Origin: Andreprevotia sp. IGB-42
Lineage (GTDB): Bacteria > Pseudomonadota > Gammaproteobacteria > Burkholderiales > Chitinibacteraceae
DNA: 64,000 bases
Direction: 5' to 3'
NCBI RefSeq assembly: GCF_009848685.1
Contig: NZ_WXTX01000016.1
Coordinates: forward strand, 1 to 64,000
The translations under genes and the position numbers were made by a program. Positions 46,855-56,086 of the stretch are shown piece after piece. A model generated the notes under the pieces. The model made no database searches. It was not told the origin of the DNA and saw only the letters and a list, made by a program, of their open reading frames with translations. Numbering within the stretch: the stretch's first letter is position 1; each line of letters opens with the position of its first letter.

Positions 46855-49257
46855 TCAATCGTCGAACCACGCCGGATAGAGCGCGCGCAGCCGCGCGATG
46901 TACTGGCGCCGCACGGGGATCGCCTCCTTGCCAATGCGCAACTCGTATTGGCCCCTGCCCTTGTGCTCGGCCCGGCTGACGCGCCTGGGGTTCACCAGGT
47001 AGGAGCGGTGCACCTGCAGTAACATTTCTCCGGGGAAGTACAGGCGGATGGTGCGCAGGCGCAGCGTTACATACAGCGGCATGGCACCGTCCTGGCAATA
47101 GATGCCGCTGTACCCCTTGTCGGCGCGGATGAACAGCAGGCGCTCGCGCCGCGACGCAATCTCGTACAGCTCGGCCAGCACGTGTGGCTGCCGGGTCAGC
47201 TCGTTCAGATGCTGGCGTATCAGCGCAATCTGCGCCAGCAGGTGCCGCAGCAGCGCTTCATCCTCTGCGCTGGCAGGCGCATGGAAGGCAATGGCCAGTT
47301 GCTGATCCGCGCTATCGTCCACATTGGCCCATGCCAGCGATCGATCCACGCTGAACTGCAGCGCATCCCCTCCCGCGACGCGGCCGGCCCAGTCAGCCTG
47401 AGCATCCGCGCCGGGTGGCCAATCACCCGCCTGCTGTTGTGTCTCGCCATCCTGCAACACCACCACGCTGCGTACCCGCGCTTCTGCGGCAAGAAAACCC
47501 ATCACGGTTTCCAGCATTTTTTCCACGCTGCGTTGCTCACCCAGTACCTGCGTCAGCCGGTTGAGCGCCTCAAGGCGCTCCGCCAGCGATGATGTGGGCG
47601 GCAGCGGTTGCTGCGTAGTTGCGGATACGGCGGCTTCATCGGCGAGCACCCAATCCGCATCGATCGGCACGCGGCCAGCCAGTGCCAGCGGGGCCAGTTG
47701 CCTTTCCACTAGCCGCGCCTGCTCCCGCAGTGCATCGATGCCCGGCAAGGCAGGCAATACCGCGTAGCCGGGCCGCTGCGGTGCCTGTGCTTGATCGGTG
47801 GCAAACTCCTGCTGCAGCTGGTGCAACAGCGGCAGTAATGCCCACAGCTGGCTGCGTATATCCAGCACCGTCAGCGCCTCGCGCTGGCGCGCGCGGTAGC
47901 GCAGGTAGTGCCAGCGCAACAGCAACAGCACGCCCAGCGTGAGCAAGGTCGCTAGCACGCCCAGCAACGGATCCACCCATACCGGGCGGCCACGCCAGTA
48001 CGCCATGGCAAGATCCAGCCGGCCACGCCACGGATGGTAGTGGCGATACACCTGCCGCAGCAGACTGTGTGCGCCGGGCGCATCGCTGCCCAGTTGCCAC
48101 AGTGCGATGCCGGCAAGGCCCGCCTGATCGGCATGAACCAGTTTGTCCTGCGCGGCGCGCGGGCTCTCGAAGGTGACGAACTGGCGGCGGCCGGCGCTAT
48201 ACAGGTAGCTGGCATGCGCGCGGGCATCCCAGTACTCGTTGAACGCCGGATCTGCTTTCATGTACAGCACTTCGCTGGCGGTAAAGGTGCCGGTGGGGCC
48301 GGTATCGGTATCGTCCCAGCTGCCGAACGGCATGCCGGTGGCCGATTGATACAGGCCATTGCCAGTGGCGGGTACGCCGGTCCAGCTGGTGGCCTCCAGA
48401 TCGAGCACCAGCACCAGCTTGCCGGTGGGGACGCCGCGCTGCTGCAACAATTGCAGTGCCTGCGCTACGCTCCTGGCGTCCTGCGCGTTGCGCCCGTACA
48501 AGGGCGCGCTATGCGCGGTGCGGTGAGCGTTGTTGCCCTGGAAATCATAGGCGTCGACCATGGCGAAATCGACGGCGGCCACCTCATCACGCGTCAGCGG
48601 TGGTGCAAGCTGCGTACCGCTGACGCCCAGCGTGGTGGAAAGCAGGTAATGACGGCCGCTACGCTGCCCGTGCGCATCCAGCGCGCCGCGCAGCGCCTGC
48701 AGCAGCTTGATCTTGTTGACCTGGTCATCGGCACGCGGCACCACATCGCCGCCACCGATCACCGGGTATTGCCAATCGATCTCTACCCCGTCGAAGCCGA
48801 ACCGGTCGATGAAAGCCAGCGCGCTCTGCACAAAGTGCTGGCGCAACGTCGGATCGGCAGCAACCGCCGGATAGTGGGCAGACCAGCTCCAGCCACCAAT
48901 CGAAATCAGCGTTTTCAGCTGCGGATGCGCCGCCTTGATCTCGCGCAGCTTGGCAAAGGTGCCCCGCACCGACCCGGCCCCTTGCGGGCCGTTGTAGGCA
49001 AAGCTGAGATCAGCGACGTAATCGCCGGGCAGCACGTTGCCATCTGCATCCAGTTGCGCATATGCATAGGTGAGATGGGTCAGCTGATCGAACGGAATCT
49101 CTGCCAGCGAGTTCTGGTTCTGATAAATGGTCCAGAACGGGTAATAACCTATAACCAGCGGCGCTGCCGGTCCCTTTGCTGCCTGCGCGATTGCACACGC
49201 AGCACCCGCCAGCATGAGCAACAGTCCTTGCCAGCATTGTCTCCACACTCCCGCCAT
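46855..49257 (-). CDS. Transmembrane chitinase-like (GH18) sensor fused to a LytTR DNA-binding domain
   Basis: 800 residues. Signal peptide (1-26), then a GH18 domain (about 32-405): VIGYYPFWTIYQ, LISIGGWSWSAHYP, MVDAYDFQGNN and the barrel-end Trp in GIALWQLGSD. The active-site motif, usually DGxDxDWE, reads DGVEIDWQYP (residues 156-165): Glu159 for Asp and Gln163 for the catalytic Glu (codon CAA at 48769-48771). A transmembrane helix (429-448) is followed by a basic coiled stretch, a GAF-like region (about 560-690) and a LytTR domain (about 700-795; LLQVHRSYLVNPRRV, IPVRRQYIARLRALYP). I infer that the outer domain binds chitin fragments without cutting them and that the inner LytTR domain regulates genes directly. 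GAGG lies 5 bases before the ATG at 49257. Confidence 0.92.
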   Translation of the reverse strand: MAGVWRQCWQGLLLMLAGAACAIAQAAKGPAAPLVIGYYPFWTIYQNQNSLAEIPFDQLTHLTYAYAQLDADGNVLPGDYVADLSFAYNGPQGAGSVRGTFAKLREIKAAHPQLKTLISIGGWSWSAHYPAVAADPTLRQHFVQSALAFIDRFGFDGVEIDWQYPVIGGGDVVPRADDQVNKIKLLQALRGALDAHGQRSGRHYLLSTTLGVSGTQLAPPLTRDEVAAVDFAMVDAYDFQGNNAHRTAHSAPLYGRNAQDARSVAQALQLLQQRGVPTGKLVLVLDLEATSWTGVPATGNGLYQSATGMPFGSWDDTDTGPTGTFTASEVLYMKADPAFNEYWDARAHASYLYSAGRRQFVTFESPRAAQDKLVHADQAGLAGIALWQLGSDAPGAHSLLRQVYRHYHPWRGRLDLAMAYWRGRPVWVDPLLGVLATLLTLGVLLLLRWHYLRYRARQREALTVLDIRSQLWALLPLLHQLQQEFATDQAQAPQRPGYAVLPALPGIDALREQARLVERQLAPLALAGRVPIDADWVLADEAAVSATTQQPLPPTSSLAERLEALNRLTQVLGEQRSVEKMLETVMGFLAAEARVRSVVVLQDGETQQQAGDWPPGADAQADWAGRVAGGDALQFSVDRSLAWANVDDSADQQLAIAFHAPASAEDEALLRHLLAQIALIRQHLNELTRQPHVLAELYEIASRRERLLFIRADKGYSGIYCQDGAMPLYVTLRLRTIRLYFPGEMLLQVHRSYLVNPRRVSRAEHKGRGQYELRIGKEAIPVRRQYIARLRALYPAWFDD

Positions 49258-49477
49258 GTTGACCTCAAGTTCGGGTGGGTCAATTGATGCGGTCCATTGT
49301 ATGGCCCGCACATGCGCAGGGTGGGCTGAACAGGCCGGGAATTGCAGAAAAACAGCAATGTCCGTGAAACGGCAACGCTGAAAAATCAGCTACAAGGCAT
49401 TGATTAGTAACAAAAAAGCCTGGTAAACCGTGAAAAAGACAGGCGCCCAGATCGCCGCTTGATTTGGCATGCATAAA

Positions 49478-49501
49478 GCCACCGTACCGCAGCGCGGTGG
49501 C
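49478..49501 (-). terminator. Hairpin after the phytase-like gene
   Basis: Inverted repeat gccaccg / cggtggc with a 10-nt loop lies 31 bases downstream of the minus-strand gene ending at 49532. The T tail (gctttat on the minus strand) is weak. Confidence 0.45.
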
Positions 49502-49531
49502 TGCCGCAGTTAGCCGGTGTGATTTGCCATA

Positions 49532-50668
49532 TCACTGCGGCAGCACTTCGAACACCAGTAGCTGGGTAATCTGCCCGGGATTGAAATTGTTGTCGGACAC
49601 CATCACCAGGCTGCGATTGCCGTTGCCGAGCGTGCGCCCCCACGACAGCCCCTCGATATTGTCCAGCCGGGGCAGGCCCAGCGTGTTCAGATCCAGCACC
49701 AAGCGTTTGCGCATCGCCTGATAGCGCGCACCGGGCAAGGCCGTCACCGCGCTGATATCGCTGGCTGATGCCGCATCCGCCTCGTACAGGCGGATATGGT
49801 TGACGTAGCGGTTATCAGCCAGCTGCACGCCGGCACGCTCGATCACCAGCACCGTATCGTTGCCGGATGCCAGCACCTCGGATACGCCATTGTCTGCTGC
49901 CTTGCCGGGTGCCGGCGCAGCCGGAATCGGGTCTAGCGGATAGGCATACTGCGCCAGCACCTTGCCCGCGCGGTCAATGCGGGTGAAGCGCGCCATTGCG
50001 CCGGTTTGCGGTGTAGGCGGCGCACCATCCTCGTAGAGCGGCCCTTCCATGGCCGCCCACAACGATTGTGCATCGGTGGAAAAACTCAGCCCTTCCAGCG
50101 CCAGGTTGTTGCGTGCGCCCTGCCCGGCGCCACGGCGCGTGCCGAGCATGGCGGGCAATGGCAAGGTTTCGATCAGCTTGCCCTGCTGATCGCTGCGCGC
50201 AATGAACGGATCCAGCGCCAGGGTTCTATCGCCCTCGCTGGTCCACCAGATATCGTGCGTTTGCGGATCGATGCGCAAGGATTCCGGATCTGGCACCACG
50301 CCGCCGGTGTTGCGGTCTGGATAGGGCTGATCATCTGCCTGCAACAACGTGGTGGCCTTGCGGACCTCCACTTGCGTAAACCCGCTACGGTCATAGCGCA
50401 GTTGCGCGGTGTAGAAACGCGCGGGTGCCTGGTCGGAGCGGTCATCGCTGATCAGCAACCAGCGATCGGTGGCCCGGTCGTAATCGATGCCGGACAACCC
50501 GCCCACCAGCGTGCCATCCACATACAGGTCATTGGCAATGGTGCGCGTGCCGATCAATCGCAGCGATGCAATGGGGGGCGCTGCATGTGCCGCCTGCAGC
50601 AAAGCGGACGACAGCAGCAGCGCCGAAAGGCAGGCGGAAAGGCGCAAAGCAGACCGGTGAACAGACAT
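49532..50668 (-). CDS. Esterase-like protein of the phytase-like family
   Basis: 378 residues with a signal peptide ending AHA. It fits the 'esterase-like activity of phytase' family: GGLSGIDYDRATDRWLLISDDRS near the N-terminus, PDPESLRIDPQTHDIWWTSEGD, LALEGLSFSTD, and the end DNIEGLSWGRTLGNG with LVMVSDNNFN. A beta-propeller is expected. The substrate is unknown; a phosphoester is plausible. Exported. Confidence 0.9.
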   Translation of the reverse strand: MSVHRSALRLSACLSALLLSSALLQAAHAAPPIASLRLIGTRTIANDLYVDGTLVGGLSGIDYDRATDRWLLISDDRSDQAPARFYTAQLRYDRSGFTQVEVRKATTLLQADDQPYPDRNTGGVVPDPESLRIDPQTHDIWWTSEGDRTLALDPFIARSDQQGKLIETLPLPAMLGTRRGAGQGARNNLALEGLSFSTDAQSLWAAMEGPLYEDGAPPTPQTGAMARFTRIDRAGKVLAQYAYPLDPIPAAPAPGKAADNGVSEVLASGNDTVLVIERAGVQLADNRYVNHIRLYEADAASASDISAVTALPGARYQAMRKRLVLDLNTLGLPRLDNIEGLSWGRTLGNGNRSLVMVSDNNFNPGQITQLLVFEVLPQ

Positions 50669-50744
50669 GGGGCAACCAGATTACATAACCGTGGCCAGTA
50701 TTCAGATCATCGGTGACAAGCTTGTGAACGGTACCGGCGGTGCC

Positions 50745-51299
50745 TCAGTGCGGGGTAGCCCGGCGCAGGCGCCGCACCCGCAGCAGCCATAGCACATGCA
50801 GCCGCCAAGCCAGCTTGACCAGTGTATAGCCCACCACCGCCAGAATGCCCGCCAGCAGCGGCAGGCCGATGAGCAGCGGCACGCCCAGCGACAGCATCCA
50901 GTGGCACATCTGGCTGACCCATTGCATGGGCGTGGCGCCAGACCACGACGGCATGGCCCCCACACCATCCGCACCGGTATGGCCGGTGACAAAACTGCCC
51001 AGCTTGAACGCCACCCAATAAATAGGGCCTATGGTGAGTGGGTTGGTATAAAACGTGGCCACCACCGCCACCGGCAGATTTACGCGGCACGCCAGGGACA
51101 GGCAACTGGCGGTAATCACCTGCAGCGGGCCGGGAATCATGCCGCCTATCATGCCGACAGCCACCCCACCCGCCACCGAGCGGCGGTTGAGGTGCCACAG
51201 ATTGGGGTGGGAAAACCAGTGCGAAAAACGCGCCAGGAAGCGGTTCTTCTGCAAAGAAGCATGATCTGGCAGATAACGACGTAGAAAACGTTTGGACAT
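50745..51299 (-). CDS. DUF2062 membrane protein
   Basis: 184 residues. DUF2062 features: N-terminal basic segment, HLNRRSVAGGVAVGMIGGMIPGP, LPVAVVATFYTNPLTIGPIYW, and a final transmembrane helix pair (about 125-165). Function unknown. It is 76 bases from the phytase-like gene and divergent from relA. Confidence 0.9.
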   Translation of the reverse strand: MSKRFLRRYLPDHASLQKNRFLARFSHWFSHPNLWHLNRRSVAGGVAVGMIGGMIPGPLQVITASCLSLACRVNLPVAVVATFYTNPLTIGPIYWVAFKLGSFVTGHTGADGVGAMPSWSGATPMQWVSQMCHWMLSLGVPLLIGLPLLAGILAVVGYTLVKLAWRLHVLWLLRVRRLRRATPH

Positions 51300-51400
51300 G
51301 AAGGCAGCCGGAGTGAAAAGGCCCGGAAATATAAGCGTCTTCCCGGCTTCTAGAGACAGACAGATTACGGCAAAATTCCTTCAATCTCCCAGAGTTGACT

Positions 51401-53620
51401 ATGGTCGCCGTTACACGCCCGCTTGCATTATCGATCGCCGAAGCAGCAAACCCCGAGCACTGGCTTGCGCAACTGGCCGAGCGTTACCCGCCGGAACAGA
51501 TCGACCGCCTGCGCAGCGCGCTCGATTGGGCGGCTGAAATCTACGGCGACAGCACGCAGGCGGATATTTGCGATCCGTTGTTCAAGCACGCGGTGGCTGC
51601 CGCTTCCATCGTTGCCGATCTCAACATGGATGCCGATACCGTCATCGCCAGCCTGCTGTTTGCGGTATCCGATTTTGTGCCCGATGCCGCCAGCGAGGTA
51701 GAAACCCGCTTTGGCAAGGAAGTGGCCAAGCTGGTGGATGGCGTGGACCGGGTACGCAAGATACGCGTGCTGGCCAACCTGGGCGCACATGCGGCACCGG
51801 CCGCCAAGACGCAGGATGCGGCCGCGCAGGTGGAAGCCATCCGCAAGATGCTGCTGGCCATGGTGGAAGACATCCGCGCGGTATTGATCAAGCTGGCATG
51901 GCGCACACAAACCATGCATGTGCTGGCCGCCGCGCCGGAAGACATCCGCACCGCCATCGCCCGGGAAACGCTGGATCTGTTTGCGCCACTGGCCAACCGG
52001 CTGGGCGTATGGCAGATCAAGTGGGAGCTGGAAGACCTGGGCTTCCGCCACCTGCACCCGGATACCTACAAGAAAATCGCCAGGCTGCTGGACGAACGCC
52101 GTATCGACCGCGAGCATTTCATCGACGATGTGCTGTTCACGCTGCGCCGCGAGGTGGAAGCCGCCGGCATCGAGGGCGCCAACCTGATGGGGCGGCCCAA
52201 GCACATCTACAGCATCTGGCGGAAGATGCAGAAAAAGAAGCTCGATTTTTCCGAGCTGTATGACATCCGCGCGGTACGCGTGCTGGTGCCGGAGCTGAAG
52301 GACTGCTACACGGTGCTGGGCATCGTGCACAACCTGTGGCAGCCGATACCGGGCGAATTCGATGATTACATTGCCCACCCCAAGGGCAACAACTACCGCA
52401 GCCTGCACACCGCGGTGATCGGCCCGGAAGACAAGGCAGTCGAGGTGCAGATCCGCACCTTCGAGATGCACGAACATGCCGAGCTGGGCGTGGCTGCGCA
52501 CTGGCGCTACAAGGAAGGCGGCAAGGGCAACGCCAAGTACGAAGAGAAGATTGCCTGGCTGCGCCAGTTGCTGGACTGGAAAAGCGATGTGGCATCCGAA
52601 ACCCAGCTGGCGGATGCATTCAAGGCCGAACTGTTCGACGACACCATCTACGCACTGACCCCGGCCGGCCGCGTGATTGCGCTGCCCAAGGGTTCGACCC
52701 CGGTGGATTTTGCCTACCACCTGCATACCGATCTGGGCCACCGCTGCCGCGGTGCCAAGGTGAACGGACAGATCGTGCCGCTGTCCACCGCGCTGGAAAA
52801 CGGCCAGCGCGTGGAGATTCTTGCCGCCAAGGAAGGGGGCCCCAGCCTGGACTGGCTGCACCAGGGCTATGTGAAGAGCAACCGCGCGCAGCAGAAGCTG
52901 CGGGCGTGGATACGCCAGCAAAACCTGGATGTCGCCATCGAGAACGGCCGCGCGCTGTACGACAAGGAAGCCGCGCGCAACGGCGCCACCCAGGTGAACC
53001 AGGAGGCGGTGTCGCACCGGCTCGACTACAAGACCATCGAAGAACTGTATGCGGGCCTGGGTCACGGCGATGTGAGCTTGCGCGAGCTGGCCGATGCATT
53101 GACCGCGGATGCCAAACCGGCTGCCGAATTTGCCGTCAGCCCGGAAGATGTGATCCGCCGCGCGCGCGCCAGCGGCCAGGGCGAAGGCATCCTGATCGAG
53201 GGCGTCGACAAGCTGATGACCTTGCTGGCCAAATGCTGCAAGCCGGTGCCGCCGGATGCGGTGGTGGGTTTCGTCACCAAGGGGCGCGGTATTTCCATCC
53301 ACCGCGCTGACTGCGCCACGCTCAAGCGCCTTGCCGGCGCATCGCCGGAGCGCTTGATCAGCGCGGATTGGGGCAAGCATGCGGGCAGCGTGTTCGCCAC
53401 CGACCTGGTGATCGAGGCGCACGACCGCCCCAGCCTGCTGCGCGATCTGTCCGACGTGATGTCGCGCGAGAAAATCAACGTCACCGGCGTGAATACGCTA
53501 TCGCGCGATACGCTGGCCAAGATGCGCTTCACCGTGGAAATCCGCAGCGCGGATGACCTGGCACGCATCAAGCTGCGCCTGGCTGATGTCACCGGCGTAC
53601 TCAGCGTCAACCGCGTGTAA
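51401..53620 (+). CDS. relA: (p)ppGpp synthetase RelA
   Basis: 739 residues. The N-terminal hydrolase-like domain lacks the metal-binding HD pair (VIASLLFAVSDF where hydrolases have LLHDVVED), as in monofunctional RelA. The synthetase domain has YDIRAVRVLV and the RelA-type acidic motif EFDDYIAHPKGNNYRSLHT. A TGS domain (DDTIYALTPAGRVIALPKG) and a C-terminal ACT domain (VFATDLVIEAHDRPSLLRDL) follow. It makes the starvation alarmone on stalled ribosomes. The ATG at 51401 follows AGAG. Confidence 0.96.
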   Translation: MVAVTRPLALSIAEAANPEHWLAQLAERYPPEQIDRLRSALDWAAEIYGDSTQADICDPLFKHAVAAASIVADLNMDADTVIASLLFAVSDFVPDAASEVETRFGKEVAKLVDGVDRVRKIRVLANLGAHAAPAAKTQDAAAQVEAIRKMLLAMVEDIRAVLIKLAWRTQTMHVLAAAPEDIRTAIARETLDLFAPLANRLGVWQIKWELEDLGFRHLHPDTYKKIARLLDERRIDREHFIDDVLFTLRREVEAAGIEGANLMGRPKHIYSIWRKMQKKKLDFSELYDIRAVRVLVPELKDCYTVLGIVHNLWQPIPGEFDDYIAHPKGNNYRSLHTAVIGPEDKAVEVQIRTFEMHEHAELGVAAHWRYKEGGKGNAKYEEKIAWLRQLLDWKSDVASETQLADAFKAELFDDTIYALTPAGRVIALPKGSTPVDFAYHLHTDLGHRCRGAKVNGQIVPLSTALENGQRVEILAAKEGGPSLDWLHQGYVKSNRAQQKLRAWIRQQNLDVAIENGRALYDKEAARNGATQVNQEAVSHRLDYKTIEELYAGLGHGDVSLRELADALTADAKPAAEFAVSPEDVIRRARASGQGEGILIEGVDKLMTLLAKCCKPVPPDAVVGFVTKGRGISIHRADCATLKRLAGASPERLISADWGKHAGSVFATDLVIEAHDRPSLLRDLSDVMSREKINVTGVNTLSRDTLAKMRFTVEIRSADDLARIKLRLADVTGVLSVNRV

Positions 53621-53737
53621 ATTCTCACCCATTCGTCATGAAACCTGTCAAGCGGGGCAATCCAGCCTAGGCAGAATGCGTGTTCGCCTTCTATTTTGTA
53701 AGCACAACCATAAAAGAACACCGCTCCGGAGCCCCGC

Positions 53738-55618
53738 ATGCAATCGCTGCGTACCAAACTGATCTTTTTCATCGTGCTGCTGACGGCAGCAGTCACCTCC
53801 ATCCTGACCATTGCCGCTTACACCCGCATGCGCAGCCAGGTAGTGGACGGGCTGACCAGCGAAATCCGCGGCGTGGCCACCGGCTACAACGTGGCGCTGC
53901 GTAACTGGATATTCGATAAGCAGGAGGTTGTGGCCGGTGGTGCCAAGGCACTGGCTATGGCCAGCGAACCGCAGGCCGCACTGTTGCAGGTGGAAAAAAG
54001 TGCCAAGTTCGATCTGGCCTACTTCGGCACCGTCGACAAGCAGATGATCCCGAGCCATCCGGTTGACCTGCCGGCCGATTTCGACCCCACCTCGCGCCCC
54101 TGGTACCAGCAGGCTGTCAGTGCGGGCGAGCCCATCCTCACGCCACCGTATGTGGATGCATCTTCCAAACAGCTGATCATGTCTTTTGCGGCGCCGGTGC
54201 TCGCTGATGGCCAGCTCAAGGGGGTGCTTGGCACGGATATCCAGCTGACCCAGGTGGTAAAAGACATCCTCAACATCAAGCTGACCGGGAATGGCTATGC
54301 CTTTCTCGCCAACAAGGAAGGTGCGGTACTGGCACATGCCAAACCGGATATGGCAATGAAGCCGACCACGGATCTTTCGCCAGATCTCGCAGCCGGCAAG
54401 CTCGGTGCCATGGCCAGCTCGCAAGCGCTGCAGGAAATCCGCATCGATGGCGACATGAAATATTTCTACCTGCAAAGCATTGAAGGCACGCCGTTCTATC
54501 TTGGCCTCGTCATTGACAAGAGCGCGGTGCTGTCATCGCTGACCACGCTGATCTGGTTGTGTGCTGGCGCATTGGTGGTGGTATTGCTGATTGTGGTGCC
54601 CTTGGCCGGTGCCCTCGTGAACCAGTTGCTGAGCGGGCTCACCCGTGTGAAGAACGCCATGCAGGAAATCGCTCAGGGCGGCGGTGATCTGACACGCCAC
54701 ATCGATGTAGCGGGCAAGGACGAGATCGCGCAGACCGCAGAGGCATTCAACCGCTTCGTAGCGCAACTGCGCGACATGTTCCGTGAAATCCGCCAGGAAA
54801 CCGGCCGGCTGACGCACGGCGTGGCGGATATCAACGGGGTATTGTCCGAGCTGTCACGCGATTCTCAGCAGCTATCCGATCTGTCGGCATCCAACGCGGC
54901 CACCATCGAGGAAATCACCGTCAGCATCAGCCATATCGCCGAGAACGCGCACGATGCCAATGATCTGGTGGGCGCTACCGCACAGTTGTCCGGCGAATCG
55001 GCATCCACGGTGCGCGATGTGGCGAGCGAAGTGGGCAAATCGGCCAACGAGGTGGAAGAGCTCTCTACGCTGCTCGGCCGCCTGAACCAGCGCTCGCAGG
55101 AAATCAGCGGCATCATCCGCGTGATCAAGGAAATTGCCGATCAGACCAACTTGCTGGCGCTCAATGCAGCCATCGAAGCGGCGCGCGCCGGTGAACAGGG
55201 CCGCGGCTTTGCCGTGGTAGCGGACGAGGTGCGCAAGCTGGCCGAGCGCACCGGCCGCGCCACCCAGGAAATCACCGGCATGATCGACGGCGTACGCACC
55301 GAAACCGACGCCGCCGTTGCCAACATGCAGAAAACGCATGACGCGGTACAAAGCGGCGTGGCACTCTCCGATACCGCTGCCAGCAAGATTGCGCATATCC
55401 GCGAGAACATGGACGCGGTGATCGCCAAGATGGGCGAAATTGCCCACGCCACGCGCGAGCAGCAGAATGCCACCACCGCCATGGCGCAAAGTGCCGAGAG
55501 CATTACCAGCAAGATGCAGGCATCGGATCACGCGATGCAGCGTGCCACCGGCACCGTGCATGAGCTCAAATCCATGGCGGACTTTCTTGAACAGATGTTT
55601 GGCCGTTTCCGGTTCTGA
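53738..55618 (+). CDS. Methyl-accepting chemotaxis protein with dCache sensor
   Basis: 626 residues. Transmembrane helix at about 8-28; periplasmic double-Cache domain (about 35-270); second helix at about 275-300; HAMP (about 300-352); cytoplasmic signalling domain with the hairpin tip [21 protein letters not shown]. The sensor has RPWYQQAV followed by PYVDASSKQ, resembling the amino-acid-binding dCache motif, so an amino acid ligand is possible. No CheW-tail pentapeptide is seen at the C-terminus. The stop overlaps an in-frame ATG of the next gene. Confidence 0.95.
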   Translation: MQSLRTKLIFFIVLLTAAVTSILTIAAYTRMRSQVVDGLTSEIRGVATGYNVALRNWIFDKQEVVAGGAKALAMASEPQAALLQVEKSAKFDLAYFGTVDKQMIPSHPVDLPADFDPTSRPWYQQAVSAGEPILTPPYVDASSKQLIMSFAAPVLADGQLKGVLGTDIQLTQVVKDILNIKLTGNGYAFLANKEGAVLAHAKPDMAMKPTTDLSPDLAAGKLGAMASSQALQEIRIDGDMKYFYLQSIEGTPFYLGLVIDKSAVLSSLTTLIWLCAGALVVVLLIVVPLAGALVNQLLSGLTRVKNAMQEIAQGGGDLTRHIDVAGKDEIAQTAEAFNRFVAQLRDMFREIRQETGRLTHGVADINGVLSELSRDSQQLSDLSASNAATIEEITVSISHIAENAHDANDLVGATAQLSGESASTVRDVASEVGKSANEVEELSTLLGRLNQRSQEISGIIRVIKEIADQTNLLALNAAIEAARAGEQGRGFAVVADEVRKLAERTGRATQEITGMIDGVRTETDAAVANMQKTHDAVQSGVALSDTAASKIAHIRENMDAVIAKMGEIAHATREQQNATTAMAQSAESITSKMQASDHAMQRATGTVHELKSMADFLEQMFGRFRF

Positions 55619-55632
55619 TGATGGAGCGTTGT

Positions 55633-55989
55633 ATGCGTTTGCTGCTTGCCCTGCTGTTGACCAGCCTGCTGGGCGCCTGTGTATCGTATGAATACCTGCC
55701 GCCAGCCACCGATCAGGGCAAGACCTGCGTGGCCGTATGCACGGGAGTGCGTGAGCAGTGCTACGGCACCGAGGAGCAGAAAGCCCGCCAGGAGCAGGAC
55801 CGCTGCGAAATCCGCGAAACCAGCAAGCAGACACAATGCCTGCTGCTGGCCAAGACCGATGCCGACAAGGCCACCTGCCTGAAGAACAAGGGCAGCTGCT
55901 ATTACTCGGCCAATACCTATCGCTGCGATTCGCAATACGACCAGTGCTTCGTGCAGTGCGGCGGGCGCATCATCGAGCACAAGAAATAG
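55633..55989 (+). CDS. Small Cys-rich lipoprotein
   Basis: 118 residues from the ATG at 55633, chosen because GGAG lies 6 bases upstream and it gives a clean lipobox (LTSLLGAC). The mature part has ten further Cys (CVAVCTGVREQCYG, KATCLKNKGSCYY, YRCDSQYDQCFVQC), probably forming disulfides. Family not recognised. It starts 14 bases after the chemoreceptor stop, so both are co-transcribed; whether it serves the receptor is unknown. Confidence 0.75.
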   Translation: MRLLLALLLTSLLGACVSYEYLPPATDQGKTCVAVCTGVREQCYGTEEQKARQEQDRCEIRETSKQTQCLLLAKTDADKATCLKNKGSCYYSANTYRCDSQYDQCFVQCGGRIIEHKK

Positions 55990-56035
55990 TCGGCGGATCG
56001 GCATGCACCGGATGATGCGTGATTGAACAGCCAGC

Positions 56036-56065
56036 AAAAAAACGGCGCCAGTGGCGCCGTTTTTC
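56036..56065. terminator. Bidirectional terminator between the lipoprotein gene and pyk
   Basis: A 9-bp stem (aacggcgcc / ggcgccgtt) with a 3-nt loop has A-tracts on the left and TTTTT on the right. It serves both convergent genes. Confidence 0.93.
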
Positions 56066-56086
56066 ATTGCATTGCTACCGTACAGC

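Noticed and set aside
51428-53422. 664-codon minus-strand frame opposite relA
   Set aside because: It is antisense of a well-defined relA; no domain, no ribosome binding site.
53621-53737. Flagellar sigma-28 or sigma-54 promoter before the chemoreceptor
   Set aside because: No match to either consensus with correct spacing.
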